Counted from the first letter of the stretch, positions 33,969 to 42,706 are shown. The stretch is DNA of 64,000 bases from Bacteroides sp. CAG:1060_57_27 (GCA_001915575.1 MNQT01000025.1:53032-117031), one strand, 5' to 3'. Notes: generated by a model from the letters alone, not told the origin. Made by a program: numbers and translations.

Positions 33969-34967
33969 ATGAAGATAGGCGACATAGACCTGGGGGAGAG
34001 GCCACTGCTGCTGGCTCCTATGGAGGACATCACCGATGCGTCCTTCCGCCTGCTGTGCCGTTCCCAGGGGGCGGACATGGTCTATACCGAGTTCATACCC
34101 TCGGACGGGCTGATACGCGACGCCGCCAAGGCCATAGCCAAGCTGCATACCTATGACGGGGAGGCGCCCGTGGGCATACAGATCTACGGGCATATTCCCG
34201 AATCCATGGTCGAGGCCGCGAAAATGGCCGAGCGGGCCTCGGAGATCGCCGGAGGGCACGGTGCAGACGTAATCGACATCAACTTCGGCTGCCCGGTAAC
34301 GAAGATCGCCGGCAGGGGTGCCGGTTCCGGCATGATGCGCTATCCAGACAGGATGGTCGCCATTACCAAGGCCGTGGTCGAGGCGGTGCACAAGCCTGTC
34401 ACGGTCAAGACGAGGCTCGGCTGGGACGAGGGCTCCAAGATAATAGTGGAACTTGCTGAACGGCTGCAGGACGTGGGGATCCAGGCCCTTACGATCCACG
34501 GCAGAACCCGCTGCCAGATGTACCGCGGAGAGGCCGACTGGACTCTGATAGGGCAGGTCAAGGCCAATCCCCGCATGCACATCCCCATAATCGGCAACGG
34601 CGACATCACCGATGGCCCGGGTGCGGTGCAGGCGTTCGGGCGTTACGGGGTCGACGGCATAATGATAGGCCGCGCCACTTTCGGCCACCCGTGGATATTC
34701 CGTGAAATAAAGTATTATATGGAGCACGGAGAGCCCATGCCTGAACCCGGTATCGCCGAGAAGGTCGAACTCGCCCGGACTCATCTCGACCTTTCTCTGA
34801 AATTCAAGGGAGAGCCCCGGGGAATCTACGAGATGCGCCGTCACCTGAGCTGCTATTTCAAGGGACTGCCCGACTTCAAGCAGACCAGGATGAGAATGGT
34901 GACGACCCTCGACAGGCAGGAACTGTATTCCATATTCGACGAAATTCTCCAGACTTATGATAGATAG
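33969..34967 (+). CDS. dusB: tRNA-dihydrouridine synthase
   Basis: A 332-residue flavoenzyme with the DUS motifs LLLAPMEDITDASFR at the N-terminus, VQIYGH, DINFGCPVTKI (catalytic Cys), IHGRTRCQMYRG and GNGDI. The C-terminal helical domain is present. It reduces uridines in tRNA D-loops. The start 33969 is fixed by the conserved APMEDITD segment; the in-frame ATG at 33930 lies within the promoter. Its end overlaps the lpxK start by 11 bp. Confidence 0.93.
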   Translation: MKIGDIDLGERPLLLAPMEDITDASFRLLCRSQGADMVYTEFIPSDGLIRDAAKAIAKLHTYDGEAPVGIQIYGHIPESMVEAAKMAERASEIAGGHGADVIDINFGCPVTKIAGRGAGSGMMRYPDRMVAITKAVVEAVHKPVTVKTRLGWDEGSKIIVELAERLQDVGIQALTIHGRTRCQMYRGEADWTLIGQVKANPRMHIPIIGNGDITDGPGAVQAFGRYGVDGIMIGRATFGHPWIFREIKYYMEHGEPMPEPGIAEKVELARTHLDLSLKFKGEPRGIYEMRRHLSCYFKGLPDFKQTRMRMVTTLDRQELYSIFDEILQTYDR

Positions 34968-36081
34968 GGTCCTTCTTTATCCGTATTATCTGTACCTGCG
35001 TCTGCGCGACCGGTACTACAGTTCTCCGAAACGCAGGCTTGCGGTGACGCAGGTGCCGTCGGTATGCGTCGGCAACATCACCGTGGGCGGTACGGGCAAG
35101 ACTCCGCATGTGGAGATGATACTGCGGCTGCTGCAGGAAAGCGACAGGTGGGGAAATGCCGGCCTTGCCGTGCTCTCCCGGGGGTACAGACGCGAGAGCA
35201 AGGGTTTCCAGCAGGTGAGCCCCGACGGGAGCGCCGCGATGTTCGGTGACGAGCCGCTGCAGATAAAGAGGAAGTTCCCCGGAGTTACCGTTGCCGTCGA
35301 CAAGGACAGGGTGGAGGGCTGCGCGCTGCTGTGCGACCCTTCGAAGCTCGCCTCGAAGAAGTATGCCGGGAAATGCTGGAACAGGGACTTCCCTCCGGCG
35401 GACTACATCATCCTGGACGACGCCTACCAGTACCGCAGGCTCAAGCCGACGCTCTCGATAGTGCTCGTGGACTACAACAGGCCGGTGATGAAGGATATGC
35501 TGCTGCCTCTGGGCAGGCTGCGCGACCTGCCCGAAAGGCTCTATGACGCAGACGTGATAATCGTCTCCAAGTGCCCGGACTACATCGACCTTCAGGAGCA
35601 GAAGGATTTCGCCGCATCCATGGGCGTGATGAACTACGACCCCGGGAGTTGTTCCGGAGTCAGCCGCAAGGGCCGCAGGCAGGATGTCTTCTTCACCTGC
35701 GTGGAATACCTGCCGGTGCAGGGGGCGTTCGATGTCACGGATCCCCGCTATGCCTATGCGAAGAAGGCTATACTCGTGAGCGGGATAGCGAAAGACACAG
35801 CGCTGCGAAAGTACCTGAGCGACACCTATAAGATTGCCGCGCGTTTCAGCTTCCCCGATCACCACAAGTTCACATGGTCCGACATAAACAGGATACAGCT
35901 CGCCCTGCGCAAGGATCACACGGCCGTCATAATGACGACTGAAAAGGACATCCAGCGCCTGAGGGATTTCCCGGGTCTGCCGCGGGAGATAATAGAGCGG
36001 CTCTTCGTGGTACCTATACAGACACGCTTCGTCAGCGAAGTGCAGCGAAGCGTGTTCAAGACTCTGATTACGGAGATATAG
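34957..36081 (+). CDS. lpxK: Tetraacyldisaccharide 4'-kinase
   Basis: A 374-residue membrane-associated P-loop kinase with the Walker A motif ITVGGTGKTP near residue 45, LSRGYRRES, DDAYQYRRL (DDxxQ motif, with DD of Walker B) and FPDHHKFT. It adds the 4'-phosphate to the lipid A precursor. The start overlaps dusB by 11 bp, so translation is coupled. An inverted repeat (36082-36095) follows at the junction with frr. Confidence 0.94.
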   Translation: MIDRVLLYPYYLYLRLRDRYYSSPKRRLAVTQVPSVCVGNITVGGTGKTPHVEMILRLLQESDRWGNAGLAVLSRGYRRESKGFQQVSPDGSAAMFGDEPLQIKRKFPGVTVAVDKDRVEGCALLCDPSKLASKKYAGKCWNRDFPPADYIILDDAYQYRRLKPTLSIVLVDYNRPVMKDMLLPLGRLRDLPERLYDADVIIVSKCPDYIDLQEQKDFAASMGVMNYDPGSCSGVSRKGRRQDVFFTCVEYLPVQGAFDVTDPRYAYAKKAILVSGIAKDTALRKYLSDTYKIAARFSFPDHHKFTWSDINRIQLALRKDHTAVIMTTEKDIQRLRDFPGLPREIIERLFVVPIQTRFVSEVQRSVFKTLITEI

Positions 36082-36108
36082 CGCCCGTTCGGGCGTCCCT
36101 CCCCGGAT

Positions 36109-36678
36109 CTATACGGTCATTATGTCCTTCTCCTTGGCTGCGACGAGCTCGTCGACGGCCTTTACGTTCTTGTCGGTGACCTTCTGGATCTCGCCCTCGG
36201 CCTCCTTCTGCTCGTCTTCGGAGAGTCCGTCGTTCTTCTGGGCCTTCTTGAGCAGGTCGATTCCGTCCCTGCGTGCGTTGCGTACGACTATCTTGGCATT
36301 CTCTCCGGAAGCCTTCGCCTTCTTGATGAGTTCCTTGCGCCTGTCTTCGGTAAGTGCCGGGACGGTGCAGCGTATCACCTCGCCGTTGTTCTGGGGGGTG
36401 AATCCGAGGTTCGCGTCGATTATCGCCTTCTCGATCTTGGGAATCATGTTCTTCTCCCAGGGCTGGATGGCCAGGGTCTTGGCGTCGGGCGTGGTGATCG
36501 AGGCTACCTGCGACACCGGGGTGGGCGTGCCGTAGTAGTCTACGCTCACATTGTTGAAGATAAGCGGGTTGGCTTTTCCGACGCGGTATGACTTGAGGTC
36601 TTCCTCGAGGAAGTTCACCGCATCCTGCATCTTGGACTCGGTCTGATTGACTATTTCTTTTGCTTTGTCGGTTAACAT
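36109..36678 (-). CDS. frr: Ribosome recycling factor
   Basis: A 189-residue protein with RRF motifs: FLEEDLKSYRVGKANP, VDYYGTPTPVSQVASI, IQPWEKNMIPKIEKAI and TEDRRKELIKKAK. It splits post-termination ribosomes together with EF-G. It lies 15 bp after pyrH on the same strand, the usual pyrH-frr order. Confidence 0.97.
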   Translation of the reverse strand: MLTDKAKEIVNQTESKMQDAVNFLEEDLKSYRVGKANPLIFNNVSVDYYGTPTPVSQVASITTPDAKTLAIQPWEKNMIPKIEKAIIDANLGFTPQNNGEVIRCTVPALTEDRRKELIKKAKASGENAKIVVRNARRDGIDLLKKAQKNDGLSEDEQKEAEGEIQKVTDKNVKAVDELVAAKEKDIMTV

Positions 36679-36693
36679 ATGCTGTATGTTTGA

Positions 36694-37392
36694 TTATGCG
36701 TGTACTACGGTTCCTATCTTCTCGCCGCGCAGCAGCCTGCCGAGGTTGCCCTTCTGCTCGACGTTGAATACGATTATGGGTATGGGTCCCTGCTCGCAGA
36801 GTGCGAATGCGGTGGCGTCCATGACCTTCAGGTGGTCGGAAAGGGCCTTGGTGAAGCTGAGCTCGTCATATTTGACGGCGGCGGGGTCTTTCTCCGGGTC
36901 GGCGGTATATACCCCGTCCACCCTGGTGCCTTTCAGCAGGGCGTCCGCTCCGATTTCGAGGGCCCTGAGGGCGGCTCCCGAGTCGGTGGTGAAGAAAGGG
37001 TTCCCGGTGCCGCCGGAAATCAGGGCGACTCCGCCCTCTTCGAGGACCCTGACGGCGTCTTCCTTCCTGTAGTAGCGGGCTATCGGTTCCATGGGCGTGG
37101 CGGTGAAGACTTCTGCCCTGACGCCCTCCGAGCGCAGCGCGCAGCAGAGTCCCAGCGAATTGATGACGGTGGCCAGCATACCCATGCGGTCGCCGTTTAT
37201 CCGGTCGAAGCCTTTTCCAAGGCCCTGGAGCCCGCGGAAGATGTTCCCTCCTCCGTTGACTACCGCTATCTGGTGCCCCTCGTGCAGCGCGGCGGCTATT
37301 TCGGCGGCGTATGATTTCAGGCTTTCGCTGTCAACACCCCTGCCGGATCCGCCTCCGAGGCTCTCGCCGCTGAGTTTAAGCAGTACTCTCAT
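36694..37392 (-). CDS. pyrH: Uridylate (UMP) kinase
   Basis: A 232-residue amino-acid-kinase-fold enzyme: VLLKLSGESLGG at the start, VVNGGGNIFRG, DRMGMLATVINSL, ISGGTGNPFFTTD and GTRVDGVYTADP. It makes UDP from UMP for nucleotide and cell-wall synthesis. It is divergent from the cytochrome b gene and is followed by frr. Confidence 0.97.
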   Translation of the reverse strand: MRVLLKLSGESLGGGSGRGVDSESLKSYAAEIAAALHEGHQIAVVNGGGNIFRGLQGLGKGFDRINGDRMGMLATVINSLGLCCALRSEGVRAEVFTATPMEPIARYYRKEDAVRVLEEGGVALISGGTGNPFFTTDSGAALRALEIGADALLKGTRVDGVYTADPEKDPAAVKYDELSFTKALSDHLKVMDATAFALCEQGPIPIIVFNVEQKGNLGRLLRGEKIGTVVHA

Positions 37393-37460
37393 ATATAAGT
37401 CTTGTTGAAAACTGTTTTAACAAAAGTATTTGAAAATTATGAAACTTGCAAGATTAGGAC

Positions 37461-37468
37461 TATATTTG
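37461..37468 (+). promoter_or_regulatory. -7 promoter box for the cytochrome b gene
   Basis: TATATTTG matches the -7 consensus and lies 29 bp before the ATG at 37498. No TTTG occurs at the best -33 distance (one lies 28 bp upstream), so strength is uncertain. Confidence 0.5.
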
Positions 37469-37497
37469 CAGTCCTGTAAGATTAAATTCTTGATCAA

Positions 37498-38223
37498 ATG
37501 TTCATATTCAACTCATCAATCGGCAAGAAATTCATCCAGGCAGTGAGTGGAGCTTTCCTGATTCTGTTCCTGCTGTTGCATGCCACGATCAACTTCTTCT
37601 CTGTAATCGATTCCTTTACGGGCAAGTTCAACGCGGTCGCCGTAGACGACAAGCTCTTCAGCGCAGGTGACGGACTCTTCAAGCTCGGATGCGACTTCAT
37701 GTCCACTCCGGTGATTTCGCTGCTGGTTCCTGTCCTGGCCCTCGGTTTCCTCGTGCACATCGTGTACGGATGCTGGCTTACATGGCGCAACATGCAGGCC
37801 CGCGGAGGATACAGGCGCTATGAGGTTCCCAGCAGGGCGGCGTCGGACTCATGGTCTTCGCGCAACATGCTCGTGCTCGGAATAGTGATTCTCGGAGTGC
37901 TCTGCTTCCACCTGTTCCATTTCTGGGCGAAGATGCAGCTCCCCGAGCTCACCGGAATCGGCACCTATGTCGACAACCCCTACGCGCTGCTCATGCAGAC
38001 CTTCGGACACTGGTGGGTTCTCGTGATATACATCCTCTGGTTCGCCGCCCTGTGGTTCCACCTCTCCCACGGATTCTGGAGCATGTTCCAGACCGTCGGC
38101 TGGGACGGCAGCACCTGGTTCAAGCGCATCAAGGTCATAGGCATAATCGTCGTTTCGATAATCTGCCTCGCCTTCGTCTGCGTGGGAATCAACGCCTTCG
38201 TACAGGCCAATTTCATTGCGTAG
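37498..38223 (+). CDS. Succinate dehydrogenase/fumarate reductase cytochrome b subunit
   Basis: A 241-residue membrane protein with five predicted helices, typical of the single-anchor (type B, di-heme) subunit: histidines in FLLLHATIN, FLVHIVYG, FHLFHFW and HLSHGFW can ligate two b hemes. It anchors the flavoprotein and iron-sulfur subunits and exchanges electrons with menaquinone. In Bacteroidota the gene is normally followed by the A and B subunit genes; here it is followed by ribosomal-protein genes instead, and no A or B gene occurs in the window. Confidence 0.92.
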   Translation: MFIFNSSIGKKFIQAVSGAFLILFLLLHATINFFSVIDSFTGKFNAVAVDDKLFSAGDGLFKLGCDFMSTPVISLLVPVLALGFLVHIVYGCWLTWRNMQARGGYRRYEVPSRAASDSWSSRNMLVLGIVILGVLCFHLFHFWAKMQLPELTGIGTYVDNPYALLMQTFGHWWVLVIYILWFAALWFHLSHGFWSMFQTVGWDGSTWFKRIKVIGIIVVSIICLAFVCVGINAFVQANFIA

Positions 38224-38233
38224 GTGCATAGTT

Positions 38234-38285
38234 TTTGATTTTTCGATAAAAATCCTTATCTTTGCGACCCCTATTTTGTGTAGGG
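38234..38285 (+). promoter_or_regulatory. Promoter and 5' hairpin of the rplM operon
   Basis: TTTG (38234-38237), 19 bp, TATCTTTG (38257-38264) is a consensus promoter with predicted start near 38268. The first transcribed bases form a 5-bp hairpin (38269-38273 with 38281-38285, loop ttttgtg) at the very 5' end of a roughly 54-nt leader. It may stabilise the mRNA or take part in ribosomal-protein control; the latter is inference. Confidence 0.75.
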
Positions 38286-38321
38286 ATCGCAATTTTTATT
38301 AACTATTTAAAGATCAAGACA

Positions 38322-38774
38322 GTGGACACACAAAGCTACAAGACAGTATCGCTCAACAAGGCGACTGTAGACAAGAAGTGGGTTGTCATTGATGCGACGG
38401 ATCTCGCTCTTGGTCGTCTTGCTTCGCGCGTTGCGCTTGTCCTCAGGGGCAAGACAAAGCCGGGCTACACCCCTCACGTGGACTGCGGAGACAATGTCAT
38501 CGTGGTCAACGCCGAGAAGGTGGCCCTCGGAGGCAAGAAAATGACCGACCGCGTGTACACCCGCTACACCGGATATCCCGGCGGGCAGAGGTTTACCACT
38601 CCCAAGGAGATTCTCGCAAAGCATCCCGAAGAGCTTGTCAGGAGAGCGGTTAAGGGTATGCTCCCCAAGACACGTCTTGGTGACGACCTCCTCGGCAACC
38701 TGTTCATCTACGCAGGTTCCGAGCATCCTCACCAGGCACAGAACCCTAAGGCAATCAAGTTGGACGAAATTTAA
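38322..38774 (+). CDS. rplM: 50S ribosomal protein L13, GTG start
   Basis: A 150-residue L13: KKWVVIDATDLALGRLASRVA, HVDCGDNVIVVNAEKVALGGKK, YPGGQR and VKGMLPKTRLG. Alignment with known Bacteroidota L13, which begins MDTxSYKT, places the start at the GTG at 38322. An ATG-initiated frame from 38262 would start inside the promoter. It opens the operon rplM-rpsI-rpsB-tsf. Confidence 0.95.
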   Translation: MDTQSYKTVSLNKATVDKKWVVIDATDLALGRLASRVALVLRGKTKPGYTPHVDCGDNVIVVNAEKVALGGKKMTDRVYTRYTGYPGGQRFTTPKEILAKHPEELVRRAVKGMLPKTRLGDDLLGNLFIYAGSEHPHQAQNPKAIKLDEI

Positions 38775-38783
38775 ACAGAGTAA

Positions 38784-39173
38784 ATGGAACAGACACACGC
38801 CCTTGGAAGACGTAAGTCAGCTGTAGCTCGCGTTTATCTCTCAAACGGCAAAGGCAACATCACGATCAACGACCGTCCTGTCGAGAACTACTTCGCTCTC
38901 GAGGCTCTCCGCTATATCGTGAACCAGCCTCTCGAAGTTACCGGCACCCTCGGCCAGTTCGACATTAAGGTGACCGTCGCAGGCGGCGGCACCAAGGGTC
39001 AGGCAGAGGCTATCCGCCTCGGTATCGCGCGCGCCCTTTGCGAGATCGACAAGGAAGCATACCGCCCCGTTCTCAAGGCAGCCGGATTCCTCACCCGCGA
39101 CTCACGCGAGGTAGAGCGCAAGAAGCCCGGCCAGCCCGGAGCACGCCGCCGCTTCCAGTTCAGTAAACGTTAG
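38784..39173 (+). CDS. rpsI: 30S ribosomal protein S9
   Basis: A 129-residue S9 with [39 protein letters not shown] and the ending [22 protein letters not shown], whose basic C-terminal tail reaches the ribosomal P site. It follows rplM by 9 bp. A 159-bp gap with several hairpins precedes rpsB. Confidence 0.97.
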   Translation: MEQTHALGRRKSAVARVYLSNGKGNITINDRPVENYFALEALRYIVNQPLEVTGTLGQFDIKVTVAGGGTKGQAEAIRLGIARALCEIDKEAYRPVLKAAGFLTRDSREVERKKPGQPGARRRFQFSKR

Positions 39174-39332
39174 TCCAAGCCGGACTTTACGGCACAGCGG
39201 CGGTTTTCAAACCAGCCACTTATCGGCGGTTGCCCCGCTGCGGAAAAGGCCGGAGACCGGAAACCCGCTACTCCGCCTTGAAGAAAAGAGACCCCGGAAG
39301 GGGACAGTTTTTAAAAAACAGAACAAACACAG
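39174..39332 (+). promoter_or_regulatory. Structured rpsB leader region
   Basis: The gap between rpsI and rpsB contains no gene but several possible helices: cagcgg (39196-39201) with a later ccgctg, ggttt/aaacc close to 39210, ccgg/ccgg near 39262, and cccc-ggaa-gggg just before a run of T and A (about 39291-39317). The last could be a weak attenuator. Autogenous control of rpsB by S2 is known in other bacteria; whether this leader does so is inference. Confidence 0.4.
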
Positions 39333-40154
39333 ATGTCACGCACAAATTTCCAGGAATTGCTTGATGCAGATGTTCATTTCGGTCATCTGGCAAGAAAGTG
39401 GAACCCCAAGATGGCTCCCTACATCTTCGACCAGAAGAACGGAATACACGTTATAGACCTGCACAAGACAGTAGGCAAGATAGACGAGGCTGCCGAAGAG
39501 ATGAAGCAGCTTGCCAGGTCCGGCCGCAAGATACTCTTCGTTGCGACGAAGAAGCAGGCCAAGGACATCGTCAAGGAGAAGGCTACGGCAGTAAACATGC
39601 CTTCGATAACCGAGCGCTGGGCAGGCGGTATGCTTACCAACTTCCCCACTATCCGCAAGGCTATCAAGAAAATGTCCACTATAGACAAGATGAAGGAGGA
39701 CGGCACCTACGACAAGCTCGCCAAGAGGGAGCGTCTGCAGGTGGACCGCCAGAGGGCGAAGCTTGAGAAGAACCTCGGCTCGATCCGCGATATGAGCCGT
39801 CTTCCGTCGGCGCTCTTCGTCATCGACGTACAGAAGGAGGCCAATGCAGTCAAGGAGGCCAACCGTCTCAACATTCCGGTATTCGCTATGGTTGATACAT
39901 GTTGCGATCCCACACCGATTGATTATGTGATACCGGCAAACGACGATTCCGCAAACTCCATTAACTGCATCGTGAACATCCTCTGCGCCGCCATCCAGGA
40001 AGGTCTTGAGGAGCGCAAGCTCGAGAAGGACAAGGAGGCTGCAGCCGCCGAGGAGACTTCATCCGACGAGAAGCCCGCAGGAGCACGCCGCCTTCGTTCG
40101 CGCAGGTCCGGAAAGCCCTCTGCAGAGCAGGCGCCCGCAGCAGCGGAAGAGTAA
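39333..40154 (+). CDS. rpsB: 30S ribosomal protein S2
   Basis: A 273-residue S2: LLDADVHFGHLARKWNPKMAPYI, RKILFVATKKQAKDIV, ERWAGGMLTNF and FAMVDTCCDPTPIDYVIPANDD. A C-terminal extension of about 35 residues, rich in Ala, Glu and Arg (PAGARRLRSRRSGKPS), goes beyond the core. It is followed 30 bp later by tsf, the usual order. Confidence 0.97.
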   Translation: MSRTNFQELLDADVHFGHLARKWNPKMAPYIFDQKNGIHVIDLHKTVGKIDEAAEEMKQLARSGRKILFVATKKQAKDIVKEKATAVNMPSITERWAGGMLTNFPTIRKAIKKMSTIDKMKEDGTYDKLAKRERLQVDRQRAKLEKNLGSIRDMSRLPSALFVIDVQKEANAVKEANRLNIPVFAMVDTCCDPTPIDYVIPANDDSANSINCIVNILCAAIQEGLEERKLEKDKEAAAAEETSSDEKPAGARRLRSRRSGKPSAEQAPAAAEE

Positions 40155-40184
40155 CAGTTCCATTTAGTTAACCAGAGATAGATT

Positions 40185-41180
40185 ATGGCAATTACAGCAG
40201 CAGACGTAATGAAGTTACGTAAGATGACTTCTGCAGGTATGATGGACTGCAAGAAGGCCCTTGAGGAAGCCGCCGGCGACTTCAAGAAGGCTGTCGACAT
40301 CATACGCGAGAAGGGTAAGCTCGTTGCGGCGAAGAGAGCGGACCGCGAGACTTCCGAGGGTGCGGTGAAGACCCGTATCTCGGGCGGAAAGGGTGTGCTC
40401 GTATGCCTCGGTTGCGAGACCGACTTCGTGAGCCGCAACGCCGATTTCCAGAACCTCGCAGAAGCTATCGCAGATGTAGCCATAGCCGCATGCCCTGCAG
40501 ACCTCGATGCTCTGAAGGCCTGCAAGATGGCTGACGGCTATACCGTCGAGGAGGCCGTGGAGGCCCAGACCGGAAAGACCGGCGAGAAGCATGTGCTTGC
40601 ATGCTACGCGCTCGTCGAGGCTCCTTTCGTGGCCGAGTATGTGCACAAGATCAACGGCAAGCTCGGTGCGCTGGTGGGCTTCAACAAGGAGATCCCCGCA
40701 GAGCTTGCGAAGGGCATAGTCATGCAGGTCGCTTCGATGAACCCCGTGGCCATTTCGGCCGAGGACTGCCCCAAGGAGGTCCTCGACAACGAGCTTCAGG
40801 TAGCTATCCAGAAGACCAAGGACGAGCAGGTGCACAAGGCAGTCGAGGCCGCCCTCAAGAAGGCAGGCATCAACCCCGCCCATGTCGACAGCGAGGACCA
40901 CATCGAGTCCAACATGGCCAAGGGCTGGATTACCGCCGACCAGGCTGCGCAGGCCCGCGAGATCATAAAGACCGTGAGCGCGGAGAAGGCTGCGAACCTT
41001 CCCGAGCAGATGATCCAGAACATCGCGCACGGCCGCGTCCAGAAGTTCCTCAAGGAGCAGACCCTGCTCGAGCAGGAATACCAGATGAGCGACGAGAAGA
41101 TTTCCGTGAAGGATGCGCTCGCAGCCGCCGACAAGGAGGCTAAGGTTGTCGCATTCAAGCGCTTCTCTCTGAACGACTGA
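40185..41180 (+). CDS. tsf: Elongation factor Ts
   Basis: A 331-residue EF-Ts with the UBA-like start VMKLRKMTSAGMMDCKKALEEA, then RISGGKGVLVCLGCETDFVSRN and two dimerisation-type core repeats. It is longer than the E. coli protein, as is usual in Bacteroidota. It regenerates EF-Tu-GTP. A strong terminator hairpin follows 22 bp after the stop. Confidence 0.96.
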   Translation: MAITAADVMKLRKMTSAGMMDCKKALEEAAGDFKKAVDIIREKGKLVAAKRADRETSEGAVKTRISGGKGVLVCLGCETDFVSRNADFQNLAEAIADVAIAACPADLDALKACKMADGYTVEEAVEAQTGKTGEKHVLACYALVEAPFVAEYVHKINGKLGALVGFNKEIPAELAKGIVMQVASMNPVAISAEDCPKEVLDNELQVAIQKTKDEQVHKAVEAALKKAGINPAHVDSEDHIESNMAKGWITADQAAQAREIIKTVSAEKAANLPEQMIQNIAHGRVQKFLKEQTLLEQEYQMSDEKISVKDALAAADKEAKVVAFKRFSLND

Positions 41181-41202
41181 TTCTTTTGGATCCATTCATA
41201 AG

Positions 41203-41232
41203 GAAGTGCGGCTGTCCAGGCCGCACTTCTTG
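41203..41232 (+). terminator. Intrinsic terminator after tsf
   Basis: A perfect 10-bp stem (41203-41212 with 41220-41229, loop of 7) followed by a short T-rich tail (cttcttg). It ends only 14 bp before the flippase ATG, so the flippase gene either relies on read-through or has a promoter inside tsf. Confidence 0.75.
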
Positions 41233-41243
41233 TAGTTAAGACG

Positions 41244-42698
41244 ATGAACCTCAGATCCCTGCTGAAAGACACGGCCCTGTACGGGATGAGCAGCATAGTC
41301 GGACGCTTCCTGAACTATCTGCTCGTGCCCGTATATACCTACGCTATCACCTCGGAGAGCGGCGGGTACGGAATAGTGACGAATCTCTACGCCTATACCG
41401 CCTTTTTCCTTGCCCTGCTGACTTTCGGCATGGAGACGACCCTGTTCCGTTTCGGGAGCAGGAAGGACGAAGACGGGAGGCTGGTCTACAGTACGGCCCT
41501 GAGAATGGTCGGGGCTGTGGCGGCGCTGTTCGTGGCCCTGGTACTCGTTTTCAGGAAGCCCGTCGCAACGGCCCTCGGATATGCCGCTCATCCCGAGTAT
41601 ATAGCGGTCTTCGCGGTAATTACCGCTTTGGACGCGTTCCAGGCGATAATGTTCAGCCGTCTGCGGCAGCAGCGCCGGCCGTTGCGCTTCGTCCTGCTGA
41701 AGTTCTCGTTCATAATCCCGAGCGTGCTGCTGAACCTTTTCGTGTTCCTTGTGCTCCGGCAGATGCCTTCTGCGCAGTTCCTGTTCGACAGCTATGACGG
41801 GGGTGCCGGCCTGATATTCTTCGTGAACCTTGCCTGCACTTCTTTCGTGACCCTGCTCTTTATCCCCGAGATCAAGGGGATCGGCTACGGCTTCGACGCC
41901 TCTCTGGCGCGCCGTATGTTCAGATACAGCTTCCCTCTGATGCTCCTGGGCATGGTCGGGATACTGAACCAGGTTGCCGACAAGATACTGTTTCCGTATC
42001 TGATGCCGGGAGACGAGGGTATGGTGCAGCTCGGAATCTACGGTGCCTGTACCAAGATAGCCATGATCATGGCCCTGCTCACGCAGGCGTTCCGATATGC
42101 CTATGAACCGATAGTCTTCGCCGACTCGGCAGACCGCAACAGTCCCGCGACGCTTGCCGACGGCATGAAGTATTTCATAGTCTTCACGCTCCTCGCCTTC
42201 CTTGCGGTCGTGTTCTACATGCCACTGCTCAAGTATTTTATCGGAGCTTCTTATTGGGAGGGACTCGGCGTCGTTCCCGTGGTCATGCTTGCGGAGATAT
42301 TCATGGGCGTGTACTTCAACCTGTCGTTCTGGTACAAGCTCACCGACAAGACCTGGTGGGGTGCGGCCATGAGCGCTGCGGGTGCGGCCGTGATGATAGC
42401 CGTGAATGTGGTTTTCGTGCCCCGCATCGGCTACTGGGCCTGCGCATGGGGCGGGTTTGCCGGCTACGGCACTGCGATGCTGCTGAGCTATTTCATCGGC
42501 CGTAGGTACTATCCTGTACGATACGACGTCAAGTCCATAGGTCTGAGCATAATTCTTGCAGCCGTCCTGCTTGCGCTGTCGCAGCTGCCTTCGTGGCTGG
42601 GAGCCGCGTGGCCGCTGTGGGCGGTGCTGTGTTTCAATACGCTCCTGCTCGGGGTCTATCTGCTTATGACTGTGTATATCATCAAAAAACGAAAATAA
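41244..42698 (+). CDS. Polysaccharide flippase-like membrane protein (MOP superfamily)
   Basis: A 484-residue protein with about fourteen membrane helices beginning LLKDTALYGMSSIVGRFLNYLLVPVYTY, which matches the oligosaccharide flippase (Wzx/MurJ-like) group of the MATE/MOP superfamily. It probably moves a lipid-linked glycan or lipid II-like molecule across the inner membrane. No glycosyltransferase genes lie beside it, which leaves the substrate open. It is followed 8 bp later by the cyclophilin gene. Confidence 0.85.
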   Translation: MNLRSLLKDTALYGMSSIVGRFLNYLLVPVYTYAITSESGGYGIVTNLYAYTAFFLALLTFGMETTLFRFGSRKDEDGRLVYSTALRMVGAVAALFVALVLVFRKPVATALGYAAHPEYIAVFAVITALDAFQAIMFSRLRQQRRPLRFVLLKFSFIIPSVLLNLFVFLVLRQMPSAQFLFDSYDGGAGLIFFVNLACTSFVTLLFIPEIKGIGYGFDASLARRMFRYSFPLMLLGMVGILNQVADKILFPYLMPGDEGMVQLGIYGACTKIAMIMALLTQAFRYAYEPIVFADSADRNSPATLADGMKYFIVFTLLAFLAVVFYMPLLKYFIGASYWEGLGVVPVVMLAEIFMGVYFNLSFWYKLTDKTWWGAAMSAAGAAVMIAVNVVFVPRIGYWACAWGGFAGYGTAMLLSYFIGRRYYPVRYDVKSIGLSIILAAVLLALSQLPSWLGAAWPLWAVLCFNTLLLGVYLLMTVYIIKKRK

Positions 42699-42706
42699 TA
42701 TTGCGT

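Noticed and set aside
36082..36095. Short GC hairpin between lpxK and frr as a terminator
   Set aside because: The stem is only about 5 bp with a four-base loop and there is no T-run on either strand; support is too weak for a call.
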